A stretch of DNA of 64,000 bases, taken from assembly GCF_003144115.1 (NCBI RefSeq), contig NW_020312006.1, positions 471,822 through 535,821 of the forward strand, written 5' to 3'. This stretch comes from Tilletiopsis washingtonensis (Eukaryota; Basidiomycota; Exobasidiomycetes; Entylomatales). Made by a program: the position numbers and the translations under genes. The notes below the pieces were generated by a model that saw only the letters and a list, made by a program, of their open reading frames with translations, made no database searches and was not told the DNA's origin. How positions within the stretch are numbered: position 1 is the stretch's first letter; every line of letters begins with the position of its first letter. Shown here in pieces: positions 10,502 to 21,809 of this stretch.

Positions 10502-11577
10502 ATGGTCTCCGCCCTCCTCTCGCGCTCCTCGGCACTCGCCGCACGCTCCATGCGCGCCCAGGCGCCGCGCGGCACGCGTGCGCTGCACGTCGAGAACACG
10601 GCCGAGACGGTGAGTTGTGGTTTTTGGCTTGTTGTGGCTGTCCCGTGGGCCGGCTGCATGAGAGAGGGGGGCCAGGATCGCAAGGAGGTCCAGAGCAGCG
10701 GCCGGGAAAGGCAAGGCGAGAGTGCGGCTTGGCTTGCTTGAGCCCTGCCTCCTCGAGCTTGGGCCAGGCGGGTGCCTGCTGGTGCCCTGGCGCTTCCTCC
10801 TCTCAGCAGCAGCCGAGCCTGTGCACCACTTTCGTGGGCCCTCCTTTCCTCGAGCTATGGCCCCCCACCTACAGGCGCGCAGTGCTGACCTCCTGGGACC
10901 CCTCCTTCTACCCCCGCAGTCGCTCCCCTTCGGCCAAGGCCCCAAGAACAAGGTGGCCATTGCCGTCTGCCTCACCACCTTCCTCAGCGTCGGCTTTGGC
11001 CTGCCCTTCTACGCCGCGCGCTTCCAGATGTGAGTGTGGGGCTTGAGGGAAAGGCATGGGCGTGGGGCAAGCATGTGCAATGCGAGCCCAGCGAAGGGAG
11101 CGCGCGAAAGCGCCGAGGCCGAGCGGAGCGGGCAACAAAGGCGCTGGTGCGAGTGCCCGCAGGCCGGCCGAAGGCGGGCCTCGAGGCAAACCGTACGTGC
11201 GCGCTAGCGCAAGCGCCGCGATGGGGGCAAGGGGAAAGCTGGTCGCAGCCGGGGATGACCAAATATCTGTTTCTCTTACCGAGGGATGGCCTCTCTCTCT
11301 TTCTGCGTACGGAGCTGCTTGCAGCAAATGCTGCGGCATTTCCTGTCTGCATTCTCCATGCGCGAGGAGAGACGTGCTCGCCCAACGACGATAGAACTTG
11401 TTGTTCTCGAACTGAGGCTTTAGCGCTGGCACAACATGGCCCCGATCGGCGCTGGCTTGGCTGTGCGCCTGTCTTGGCCTTCCGCAGCGTGCTCGACGAC
11501 TTTGTTGTGCGTCCTTGCTGACGCTCCCCCTCCTTTGCCTTGATGCGAACAGCAAGAAGGCCGGCGGCGGTGCCTAA
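10502..11577 (+). CDS. COX8: Cytochrome c oxidase subunit COX8 (subunit VIIc type)
   Basis: Exons 10502-10609, 10920-11029 and 11553-11577 give only 80 residues. The leader MVSALLSRSSALAARSMRAQ is followed by the mature start RALHVENTAETSLPFGQ, then GPKNKVAIAVCLTTF, the single membrane helix FLSVGFGLPFYAARFQI and the tail KKAGGGA. This matches the COX7C/COX8 family: small subunit, one transmembrane helix in complex IV of the inner mitochondrial membrane. The final exon encodes just eight residues and lies behind a 523-nt intron; the phase-2 join AT|C gives the family's Q-I/L-K-K. Such long introns in so short a gene are out of line with the rest of the window. Confidence 0.9.
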
Positions 11578-12610
11578 ATGCGTCGGGCTTGATCCTCGCT
11601 TTAGATGCGCGTGAATGCAAGTAGTGACCTCCGAGAGGAAGACTCGCTGCGTCCGAGGATGCAGAGGGGATGAGAGCGACAATCAGGCAAGAGAGGAGAG
11701 AAGGAGAAGAGAGAGGCGTAAGACGGAGGCGAGGCCTGAGAGGCAAACTGCGCACAGGCGGAGCGAGAAGGCTGAGGCGAAGCAAGGGATTGCATGATGG
11801 CGGAGACGAGGTGCGACAGGCATCGGTTGAAGGGTGTGAAGGGGCAGATGTGCATGGTTGCTCTTGCAGGGAGACAAGGAAAGGACAGCGGAGAGGAGAT
11901 CTCCGAGGGGGGAAACTGCCTGGCCTTTGCGACAGAACCTCGGCAAGCCCGACGAGGCAAGAGGGGAGTGTGCACACTATGGCGCCGCTCTTGCAGCTTC
12001 CGGCAGGCTCGGCCTGATGGCGTGGAGCCGGTCGGGCTGCAGGCAGTGCTCTTGTAGACGCTGTCGAGGCGCCGAGGAGCTGTTGAGCTGGCCCAGCCTC
12101 GACCGCGTGCTGCGCCTTGCTGGGTCCATCAGTAGTGCCCATCTGCATCCACGCTGTCCGCGATGGCACGTGGGCGGCCTGGACGATGTTGCTCAACTTG
12201 TCAGACCGCTGCGCTTATGCGGCATACACTCAGCAAGCCTCACGCAGGATCGTGACACACAAGAGACGGACGAGACAAGAGCAGTAACGAGTTGATAGTT
12301 GAGAATAGCAGAGCTGAGTGTGGTTGTATGAGCGGTACAAATGGGAATCGAGAGAAGTGAGGCTGGTGGTACAAGGCGCTTTGGCTAGGGAAGCGCGGGC
12401 AATAGCGAGGCGATGAGAGGCAGAAGAAGAGCGAGAGGGAGTGTAGCGATGGGGGGCCGAGCGAGTGATGGGCACGACAGCCTCGACGGGCCCTCGTTGA
12501 CGGTGCCTGCATGGCGCAAGGTGGGTAGCGATGGAAACCGACGTGATGCAGCCTTGAGTCGATGACAGTCTAGAGTGCATGGCGAGAGATGCGGGCCTAG
12601 AAGAGCGCCT
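11578..12610. other. Intergenic region COX8 / small mitochondrial-type gene (convergent)
   Basis: 1,033 nt between convergent 3' ends. Long open frames here on both strands show no family motif and look like chance in high-GC sequence. I see nothing I can support as a gene. Confidence 0.35.
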
Positions 12611-13083
12611 CTAGAGGATGCCGGCGAGCGACTTGGCGTCGCGCATGCGGTGTTGTGCGCGCTGGGCGCGGGCCTGCGCCGGGCTGAGCTCGGAGAGGCC
12701 GGGCAGCGACTCGGAGGCGTTGGTTGCGAACATGCTGCAGGAGCAGGAAAAGGGCACGGATGAGTAACGTGGATCACGGGGCGAGACGGGCAGCGAAACA
12801 GGGCGAGGCGCTCCGAGCAGAAGAACAAGGGAATGGGAGAGACGGGGGCAACTCACCGAGATCGGCTCATGACCTTGCCGGCCAGGTTGACCGTGTGGCG
12901 CGACGAGGCGGCCGTCTCGCCCATGCTGGAGCTCGAGGCGGCCGTGGTGAGGTTTGCGCTGCTCGACGTCGACGCGGCCGCCGCGGCCGAGGGCACCTTG
13001 GGTGCGGCGCCCGTGAGCGTCGAGGAGAGGCGCGCGCGCACGGGAGCGGCGACGCGGGCGGAGAAGGAGCGGGCGGCGAACAT
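12611..13083 (-). CDS. Small protein with mitochondrial-type presequence, unknown
   Basis: Exons 13083-12857 and 12734-12611 join in phase (CG|C) to give 116 residues. The start MFAARSFSARVAAPVRARLS is a textbook mitochondrial presequence: Arg, Ala and Ser with hydrophobics, no acid. Next comes a Ser/Ala-rich linker, then HTVNLAGKVMSRSR, and a charged C-terminal helix SPAQARAQRAQHRMRDAKS. I do not recognise the family. The GTGAGT donor, TGCAG acceptor and coding-like second exon support a real gene. It could be a small respiratory-chain or protein-import accessory subunit, but that is only a guess from size and leader. Confidence 0.6.
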
Positions 13084-14872
13084 CTTGTCAGAAGGAGGAG
13101 AAGGGTGAGGCTTGGGTGAAGGTGGGCTTGGTTGTGCAAAGGCTGGTGCTGGTGGTGGGTGAGAGCGGAGGCGAGGGTCAAGCGAGAGAGGCCTTTATGA
13201 GGCCAGCGTCGCGAAGCCGGCTGAGCGGGCAGCGGGCAGCGGGCGCGAAGAAGCGGCCGGCTGGTGTGCGCGGCGGTGCGGGGCGGGGAGCGCAGGCCGA
13301 CAGCGTCACCAGCAGCCAGCGCAGGCGGCCGGCCGGCGCATGGAGCGCTGCATCAGCGGCGTCAGCACGCATGCTGCGCAACGCGTGCAAGCGACGACAC
13401 TGCTGGCGTGCCCCAAGGGCAGCGGCGAGGCGAGCTGGAGATCGCCCAGATCGAGAGAAGTGGATGATGAGCGTGGGCGCTCTCAGCGCGGCTCCGCCGG
13501 CCGCGCCGTGCCCAAGGCGTGAGAGCGCAACGAGGGGAGACTGCTCGCGTGCCTCAAGAGCATCTCACGCGGCGCATCGCGCGCGCATCGCCGCCGCGAG
13601 GTCTCGCCTCGTCGCCTCTCGCGCTTCGCCCGCGAAGTCGAGTCTCGACTCTCGTCCTTCCATGACGGGCAAATGCTCCTCCGCTCTCGTCTCTCGCTCT
13701 CTCGCCTCTCCTCCCGTGCTTCCACCTCTGCTTTCGCCGCGCGAAGCCAGCTTGTCCCACCAGCCACAGAGAGCTAAGGCAGGGTCACGCCTCGCGCGTG
13801 GGCGAAGGGCACGCGAGCGGTCAACGCGCAGCCGCATCTGCGACATGACGCTTGCGCGCCTTGTTCCGCCGCCCGCCGCATGCGCGCAACGGCGCCTCTC
13901 CTGCCGCTCTCACGCCGCCACCGCCGGCTCTCGCCCTCGCGCGCCCACGCCGATGGCCGATGCACCACCTCAACGGCAGGCAGGCACATGAGCACCACGC
14001 GCGAGCCCACGCGCTCCAATCTCGCCTCGGTCGCGTCGATGTCGCTCCACAAGCGCCATCTCTGGACTGTCCACCCTCGGCCGAAGCAGCCGCGTCGCCG
14101 TGCGGCTCGGCCTCACCGCGCGGCCACCGGTCAGCGCGCAGGAAGGTCGTTCAGGGTGCAGCTGGGCTAGCCTCGTCTCGTATGGCGTGCGCCTCTCGCC
14201 CCCGCGACTCTTACTGCCTTCAGCTGCACCCTGGCTGTTGGGGGCATGCCTCTCCTCCCTCCGCGGGCCGCGCCGTGCCTCCTCGGCCCGCGTGCCGCCG
14301 GCGCTCGGATGCCGAGCCGCCCTCTTCTTGCGGCTGCGCCTTCACGCATCAACGCTCGGTACGAGCAAAGTGGAGCGCGTGAGAGAGAGAGAAGTAGCTT
14401 GCTTCCCCGCACGCCGCTCTGCACATTGGGGGCTAATCTGTTCCGCACCGCCTTCGCTCTGCATGCTGCGCCGCCGCCGCTGCTGGCGCCGTATAGCTGT
14501 TTTCCGCGGCACATTTGAGCGTCATGCCGCCGCCGCGCCGTCTCTTTTGGCAGCGCTTTGGGCGCCAGTGAGGGGAAAGAGGAGGAGGTCCGCGCATCGG
14601 GATTGAGTGCCTTGGACGCCGAGGATCGTGCGAAGAGAGCGAAGGAGGGTCATGTGACCTGCCTTGGGGCATGAGGATGGGTCTGGAGCGCCAGCCGCTC
14701 AGATGCAGCCGCCAGGTGCACGAGAAGGGCCTTTCAGGTCGTCATCCTGGCTCGGCTCACGAAACCTTGCCTCACTCTGATCCTCTCGAATTCCTACTGG
14801 CAGTCTCAGACGTGCTCATGTGACGCCTACACTCACGCCCTGCCACACCCTCCTGCTGACTTCGAGGCGTTT
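13084..14872. other. Intergenic region, no supported gene
   Basis: About 1.8 kb between the start of the small mitochondrial-type gene and the 3' end of the BOL1-type gene, both on the minus strand. It is GC-rich; open frames of 90-290 codons overlap on both strands without any motif. I see no gene, RNA or repeat I can defend. Confidence 0.35.
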
Positions 14873-15906
14873 CTATTGCGCGCTCTTCATCCTCTCCTTC
14901 TCCCTCTGATCCTCCTCGGGCGTCTTCAAGCGCAGACTCAGCGCATGCAAGCCGGCGTCGAACTCTTCGCGCATGAGAGCGTTGATGCGTCGATGACGAG
15001 CGAGCTGCGCTTGTCCAGAAAAGGAGGCCGAGATGGCGTCGATGAAGAAGTGCGTCTCGCCCGAGCTGCCGCCTTGCGCCACCATGGCGGCGTGGTGCGC
15101 GTGCTTAGAGGAACTGCAAGAGGGAGTTGTGAGCACTAGTGGGCAGAATGAGGGGAGCGAGAGAGAGAACGGTGGAGCGATTCGAACGTTCAAGGCAGCG
15201 GTGCTCCGGAGCGCCATTGGCCAGCGTGCTGAAGCTGCCGTCTCGCGACGCTCTCTTGCACTACGCCGAACGGCGAGTGACCAGCCCTGCACAGCAGTGA
15301 GGCATGACCCAGGGGGGGAAGGAGGGGGGGGGAAAGGAAGGCTGTCGCTAAGAGAAACACTCGTCGTGGTCTGTCTCCTTCCCGAAGGCGATTGCACTGC
15401 AGCAGCTCGACGCCAGCAGAGAGGCAGGGACTACAGCTAGCCCCCCGGCACCTTTCGTGCCATACTCTGCTCGCACGCACACACTTCGCCATCTCGTGCC
15501 CTCAGCTGTTGCTCCATTCTCCAACGCGCCATCTCTTTCCCTTCTCTTCCATGTGGGAGAGCTGCCTCGTCTTGCAGCGCAGCGTCCCTGCGACGCGCCG
15601 CCACCACGTCCAGCGTCCTCTCCCTCTCTTCCCTCTCTCGCTCTCTCCGAAACACTCCTTCACTCTCTCAGTCCCCGGCTCAAGCGTCGCAGCCTCGTCT
15701 CGGACTCACTCATTGCGAATCTTGACATTCGCCTCCTCTGTCAACGCCTCCTGCAGCTTCTTCATCATGGCACTCTCAATCGGGCCCGCCGCGCGTGTCA
15801 TGCTGGAGCAGAAGGGGCGGGCGAGGCGCGAAGAGGTGGCGAGAGGTTGAGAGCGAGGCAAGGAGCGCGAGAGGAGACTCGTCAATGACGAGCGTGTGAA
15901 GGCCAT
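14873..15906 (-). CDS. BOL1: BolA-like protein, mitochondrial BOL1 type
   Basis: Exons 15906-15710 and 15113-14873 give 145 residues. BolA proteins partner monothiol glutaredoxins and help deliver Fe-S clusters. After a mitochondrial leader (MAFTRSSLTSLLSRSLPRS) comes GPIESAMMKKLQEALTEEA and VKIRND, then the variable His-rich loop SSKHAHHAAM, the conserved GETHFFIDAISASFSG, the signature ARHRRINALMREEF and the conserved His in GLHALSLRLKTPEE, which is a cluster ligand in this family. The GP-IE start and the length favour Bol1 over Bol3, but the two are hard to separate by eye. The 596-nt intron is long for the window. Confidence 0.88.
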
Positions 15907-16959
15907 TGAGGTAGTGTGTGGGAGCCAGAGAAGGAGGACGAGGGGATGACGAGCAAGAGCGACACGAAGTCGGGCCTCGAGGACGGAGCCGCAACGCGCG
16001 GCACGTGCGCGTTCCCACACTCCTCGCTTCCCGTGTGGCCGCTCACCCGCGCGCCATTTTCTGCCTTTGCATGCCGCGCCGCGCGGCGCCGGCGCTTGTC
16101 TCCTCACCACATCAGCCAGAGACGCAGCGAAGGATCGCTATGCAGCGCGGTCCTGTCCCCCGTGGGCAGGCCGCGCTGTAGGGCAAGTCCCTGGACAGCA
16201 GTCACCTACGGCTCTCCTTTCCCCTCCGCTGCTTCGCCCTCTCCTCCGCCCTCGCTACGCCTCACACGAGCCCCCGCACACGTCGTCTCTCGCCATGGCT
16301 GCTGCGGAGAGCGGCTGCGCCGTAATGCGTGCGGCGCGGCCTGGCAGAGACTGACGTGCATGGCGGCAGGTGCGAGGTAGAGGGCGTCGATGGATGGTGT
16401 CGCGACGGTCGGGAGGCAGAGTGCAGCTTCGAGTTGGCCTGGCGCGCGGCTGCTTCACGGCACCCGGTCTTTGCGCCCGTAGCCCCTGCACTCTGCTCCG
16501 TGCAGCGCTACGTCCTCTGCACTATCTGGGACGCCGGCTTAGTCTGTTCGCTGCGCCGCCGCGTCGCCTTGCCCGCGAAGAGGCGCTCCTACGGGGGCGT
16601 GAGTGTGGCTTGGCATTATGGCGCGCGTGGTTGTGCGTCAGATGCTCGACGCCGGTCTGTCTCAGGCAGATGGAACAGCGCTGTCATAGGAGTGGCCACG
16701 ACTTGCAACGTTCGTCCTGCGCTCGTACCAAGAGCCGCGATAGTCATGCGATCACCTCTGCGTGCAGCTGCGGCTGCCGCAGGGGCAACTCAACGGGGCT
16801 TGACTCTCCTGCCCGTCTCTGGCCTTGTGGACCCTCTTTTTCTTCCCTCTCCAGTGGACTGCCGAGCTGTGCTCCGCGCCGCTACGTGCTCAATGATACC
16901 CTGTCTGTGCCTCTCTGCTGCGTGTGATGATGTGACATTGTGATGCGCCTCCCCTCTTT
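15907..16959. other. Intergenic region BOL1 / YSH1
   Basis: 1,053 nt upstream of BOL1 and downstream of YSH1 (both minus strand). A + strand start near 16295 (MAAAESGCAVM) opens a short frame that soon stops; no family was recognised. Otherwise nothing seen. Confidence 0.35.
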
Positions 16960-19900
16960 TCACCCCGTGATGCTCGCCGCCTCGCTCGTGCCCGGCTCGA
17001 CCGGCGGCACGTGTGTGCCCAGGAAGAGCTCCGTGCTCAGCGCTGGCCGCACAGTGTACGAGTCGGCGATGCAGGTCGAAGCACGCAGCGCCAGAGCGGC
17101 CAGCCGCTCGACGCGCGCCCGCAAAGCTGGCGATCGGCCCGTGACGACCTGTGTGGAAGAGGGTCAGCTCTGCACAGCCGCTAGACGCTTGCCTATACTC
17201 ACGAGAGAGTCCGTCTCGATGACTGCACGCTCGTCATCGAGCTGCACGAGCAGCGCAGGCCGCATCGGCCCTGTTATGCGCGTGATGGGGTCCGGCATGG
17301 CCGCCAGCAGCGCCGCCGCCTCAGCCTCGCGCTCGGCCCGCGGCTTCGTCGGAGCGTTCTTGGGCGGGCCCATCGCTGCAGCGGCTGCCGCTGCAGCCGC
17401 AGCAGGGTCGGCAGCAGGTGTCGCAGACGCTTGCTTCTGATCTGCGTCCGCCGCGCCGCTCATGCTCGTGTCGCCGTCGGGTGGTGCGGCTGAGCTGGGC
17501 TCTTCCTCGGCAGCCGCCGCTTCTGTGGATGCTTGAGCCGTGTCGTCCTCGGCAGATGGCGCTGCACCATCCTTCATCTCTGCGTCGCCGTCCGCTGCTT
17601 GTGCCTCCTCGACGTCCTCGCCCTTCTTCTCTTCCGTCTCCTCGGCAGCTGGTGTCTCCTCGACGTATCCGCCAACAGAGGTCTCCTCGACGGAGCCAAA
17701 GTGCGCCTCGAGGAAGGCAGCCAGCTCTTCTGTGCGTGCAAGCAGCACCGCAGCGTCTGCTCCTGACGGCTCGCCGCTCGTGGTGGTCTCCTCTTGCAGA
17801 GCCGCAGCAGCGTGCGGATGTGGCTCGCTGAGCGCGGCGTTCTCGGCAGCAGCACGAGCCAGTGCCTTGTCCTCATTCTGCGCCTCTGGCTCGCCCTCGT
17901 GGCCGTGCGAGTGCGTGTGTGCCCTTGTCGTCATCTTGACGCTTGCCGGACTAGAGTCGACGCCCAGCAGCAGCGCCACGGCCGAGTCGGCGACCATGTC
18001 GTTGGCCACGCTGCCCTTCCACTCGAGCACCAGCTCACCCTCGCGCTCAGACTGCTTCACGTCGACGGCGCCCATGATGCGCATCGTCCGCCGGCCCTCG
18101 AGATCCACTCCCTCGACCAGCTTGCCGTACATGCCCTCGAGGTGCCAGCGCGCCAGTGCCCAGCCCACAGCAAGCCGCACGCGGGCGCGCTGCATGATGG
18201 CGCTCGTGTGCAGGCCGGTGAAGTCTGCCAGATCGGCAGGGTCGAGCAGGGTGTAGGCAAAGTCCTTGGAGACGAGCAGGCCGTCGAGGACCGTGTTGGC
18301 TTTTGGCTGCTGTGCCGCGATGCGCCCAATCGCCTGACAGAGGAAAGAGTATGAGCCTCACGTTGATGGCCAGCATTGCTTAGCGACCCACCTTTGCCAT
18401 GCGCTCGCCGCGGAACTTGAGCCGCAGCGGCTCGCAGTTGCGCGGCGTGTGGATCTTGACGTCCTCTGATCGCTCGGCGAACTTGGACTGCAGCGCCGCA
18501 CGCAGACGGCTCATGGCGTTCTGCTCGCCGTGGACCAGGACCTGTTGGCAAACACTTTCAGCACAGGGCAACCTCAGGCTGCCTGCGGACTCACAATGTG
18601 CTGCGCCTTGACCTCGTCGATGAAGCGCGAGTTCTGCGTGAAGTCGACGTGCGCCGAAAAGCTGATCTCGTCAACGGACATGCGCAGCGGGATCTTCTGT
18701 CCGCTCATCGCGACGATCTCGTCGGGGTCGAGCAGGATGTTCTGCAGGCATCGTCAGCCTGGCGTCCGCGCTGTCGGCCTGACGACAACTCACCCGTGCC
18801 ATCGTGCCCTCCACCGAGTAGCCGGTCACGATGAGACCGTTACGCCTGTCAGGCGCCCAGCGCTCCAGCAACTCGCGACTGACTCCGCTCTGCATGAAGC
18901 CGGGAGATGCCATCATGACGCAAGGCCCCTTGTCCTCGAAGCGGTCGAGGCTGCGCAAGTTCGAGACGTGCTTGAACACGAAGGGGTTATCGCGCCGGTT
19001 GAAGCGCGCACGGATGTGCTCGTTCATCGTGTGGATGTACGTCTGATAGATGCCGATGCACTTGCGCGCCAGCGACGAGGCGTAGTAGATCGGAATCTGG
19101 TGCAGCGACGGATGTGCGGCCCAGTACTCGTCCAGCAGCAGCAGCAGCTCCTGCGCACGCCCCAGCACGAATACTGGCAGCAGCACGCGTCCGCCGCGGT
19201 TCACGATGTTGTGCACCATGGCTGCGCCCGTGTCAGCTCACAAGATGACGTTCGCGCCCGTTCACACTCACTGGTGAAGCGCTGCTCCTTGTCCAGGCGC
19301 GGCTCGAGACTCTGCACGCCATACGTGCTCTCACTGATGAGCACATCTGGCCGCACGGGCGGCACCTCGGCCTGCACCAGATGCCGGTCCTCCTCGCGGC
19401 TGAAGTCGCCCGTGTAGAGGATGCGCAGCCCAGCCATCTCGATGAGGAACATCGCAGCGCCGAGCACGTGGCCGGCGTGGTAGCTCGTGAAGCGCAGGCC
19501 GCCTGCGATCTGCACCTCCTGGTGGTAGTCGACGGCCTCGATCTGCCGCCAGGACGCCAACATCTCGGTCTCGTCGAAGAGCTGGTCATCGGAGCCGGCG
19601 TTGCTGCATAGAAGTGTGAGCCATGCACCCTCGCATTGGACCTCTGCGCACTCACGAGATGCGGACGAAGTCGGACATCAGGAAGCGGTACACGGCCTGT
19701 CACAAAAGAGCGTCAGGACTTGCAGCGCCTCTATCTGCGCATCAGCCGCACCTTGGTCGGATGTGTCATGTACACGCGGCCGTTGCCCTCCTTGAAGTTT
19801 GTCTGTGTTGCCTGGGTTAGGCAGAATTCCACACACGCAAGCCCTCTGCGCGCACCTTCTCCATCACATAGGTCAGTGCAGCGGCGTGATCCAAGTGAAA

Positions 19901-20452
19901 GCTGCGGCGCTGTCAGCATGCCGCACGCCTGTACCGGGAAGTGAGAAGCTCACTGTGTGATGAGCAGAGCGTCGACCGTGCTCCAGTCCAGCTGCCCGTC
20001 AGCAGGCGTCAGCAGCAGCTCCTGCGTCTCTCGCTCCAGCACTCACCTCGTCGAGGAAAGGCAAGGCCGCAATGCCTTGGTACGCTGGGTGAACGCCAGC
20101 ATCGCAGACAATCGTCTTGCCTGTGATGAGCTGTCAGCTGCTGCTCGCTTGCGAGCTCGCCGGCTGCGCGTTTGAGCCAAACTGAGGAGCCGCAAGGCCC
20201 AGCGGCCGGCCGCCCTCCACAGCGGCACATCGGGCCAGAGCAAGGCCACAGCCTTCGGCCCAGATCCACACGGACAGCAGCTGACACTCCTCCTTGCTCT
20301 GCTGCAGCTGCGCTCTGCTCCTCTCGCTGCTCACCCTTGTACGTCAGCACACAGCAGCTGCGCCCCACCTCCTGGCCCGCGCCGAGCATCTCGATGCGCA
20401 GCTCCTCGTCGGCGCCGCCGGCCGCGCCGGGCGAGGGCAGCACGGTAGCCAT
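16960..20452 (-). CDS. YSH1: YSH1/CPSF73, pre-mRNA 3'-end processing endonuclease
   Basis: Twelve exons: 20452-20335, 20120-20047, 19991-19954, 19901-19856, 19802-19752, 19696-19656, 19603-19272, 19221-18794, 18741-18595, 18541-18392, 18333-17203, 17148-16960; 914 residues. Ysh1 is the zinc-dependent nuclease of the cleavage/polyadenylation factor. The metallo-beta-lactamase motif 2 reads THFHLDH (His77, His79, Asp81, His82). [17 protein letters not shown]-like motifs and [14 protein letters not shown] follow, then the beta-CASP region [38 protein letters not shown] and the C-terminal [20 protein letters not shown]. The CPSF73-100 C-terminal domain is split by an acidic, Ala/Glu-rich insert of about 200 residues that includes a run of alanines (near 17380-17405). 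Six of the first introns are 50-60 nt. Divergent from TRM7, 310 nt apart. Confidence 0.95.
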
Positions 20453-20762
20453 GGCCGCAGACGCCTGTTCCTTGGCGCGTGAGGAGTGAGAGCGAGCAGG
20501 CCGAGGGTTGCGAGCGAGGTGATGATGTGGAGAGGAAGGAAGCGGACCGGCTCGTAGGGGGCCGGCAGCATGGCGAGGTCTTCGCGTGCGCCTCTCGCAC
20601 GGCATTTTTGCGCGTGGTGCCTCCCAAGCCGCCTTGCTTCCTCTCCACCACGCGCTCGCTCAACGACTCAAGCTCAGGCTGCAAGCACCTCAACTCGCCG
20701 GCACACTCAACAGTCGCTGCAGCATTCAATCCATTCGCTGATAGACGACAAGAGATTACAAG
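20453..20762. promoter_or_regulatory. Shared promoter region YSH1 / TRM7
   Basis: 310 nt between divergent start codons, so a bidirectional promoter is likely. No TATA box seen. Confidence 0.4.
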
Positions 20763-21626
20763 ATGTGCGTGCAGGCGCGGCACAGGCAGGCCTCAGGCGA
20801 CTGACGTGCTCCGCAGGGGCAAGAGCACCAAGGACTCGCGAGACATCTTCTACCGGCAGGCCAAGAGCGACGGCTACCGGGCCCGCAGCGCATACAAGGT
20901 GTGTGGGTGTGGCGTTGCCACTGATGCATGCTGAGGCTCACAGACTTCATCCCGCAGCTGCTGCAGCTGGACGAAGAGTTCGGCTTCCTGACACATTCGC
21001 CGCTCCTTGCGCCCGCCGAGTCGTCCAGCGCGCCACGACGGGTCGTCGACCTCTGCGCTGCGCCCGGTTCCTGGTCGCAGGTGCTCACACGGCGGCTGCC
21101 GTCCGGCTCACGCATCGTCGCCGTCGATCTGCAGCCGATGGCGCCGCTGCCCGGCGTGCAGCAGATCTGCGGCGACATTACGCTCGAGACGACGGCTGCC
21201 GAGGTGGCTGCTGCACTGGCGGGCGACGACGAGGAGCGGCAAAAGGCCGATCTCATCGTGTGTGACGGCGCGCCAGACGTGACGGGCCTGCATGCGCTCG
21301 ACGCCTATCTGCAGTCACAGCTGCTGCAGGCCGCCATGACGCTCGTCTTCCGTCTGCTGGCGCCACGCGGCGTCTTCGTCGCCAAGATCTTCGTCAATCC
21401 CACCGTCGACTCGCACAGCAAGACGGGCACAGGACCAGGCGGCGCAGACGCACTGCTCCTCGTGGCACAGCTGCGCACGGCCTTCGACGACGTCGTCATT
21501 GCAAAGCCGCGCAGCAGCCGCATCTCCAGCGCAGAGCACTTCGTCGTCGCCTCGGGCTTCCGCGGCAGCGCGCAGCTCGATGCGTTCCAGCAGTGCGGAG
21601 ACCTCGCCGACTGGAATGAACAATGA
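20763..21626 (+). CDS. TRM7: TRM7/FtsJ tRNA ribose 2'-O-methyltransferase
   Basis: Exons 20763-20764, 20817-20898 and 20958-21626 give 250 residues. Trm7 methylates riboses in the tRNA anticodon loop. The start codon is split: AT is followed by a GTGCGT intron and the G opens exon 2, giving MGKSTKDSRDIFYRQAKSDG. The FtsJ features are YRARSAYK (catalytic Lys28), VVDLCAAPGSWSQVL for SAM binding, AVDLQPMAPLPGVQQI, VCDGAPDVTGLHALD with the catalytic Asp, FVAKIF with the second Lys, and KPRSSRISSAEHFVVA with the Glu, i.e. a complete K-D-K-E tetrad. Starting at 20763 is required because no other ATG precedes the GKS. The protein is shorter at the C-terminus than yeast Trm7. Confidence 0.94.
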
Positions 21627-21809
21627 CATTCGCATTCCCCTTGCGCAGACAGTGTGTCTCTGCCAGCGTGCGGATAGCTGCCGCACACCGCTTCTTGTCG
21701 TGATTGGAAGCTCCAGGTTCCCTCTTCATCTCGTCCAGTGCGTCTGCGCCTCACATCGTCCTGAGCACGGGTCAGCAGAGAGCCTCCCGCTTGCTGCACG
21801 AGGGGTGGC

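Noticed and set aside
11420-12196. Minus-strand open frame of 258 codons downstream of COX8.
   Set aside because: Pro/Ser/Arg-rich, no motif, overlaps the last COX8 exon antisense.
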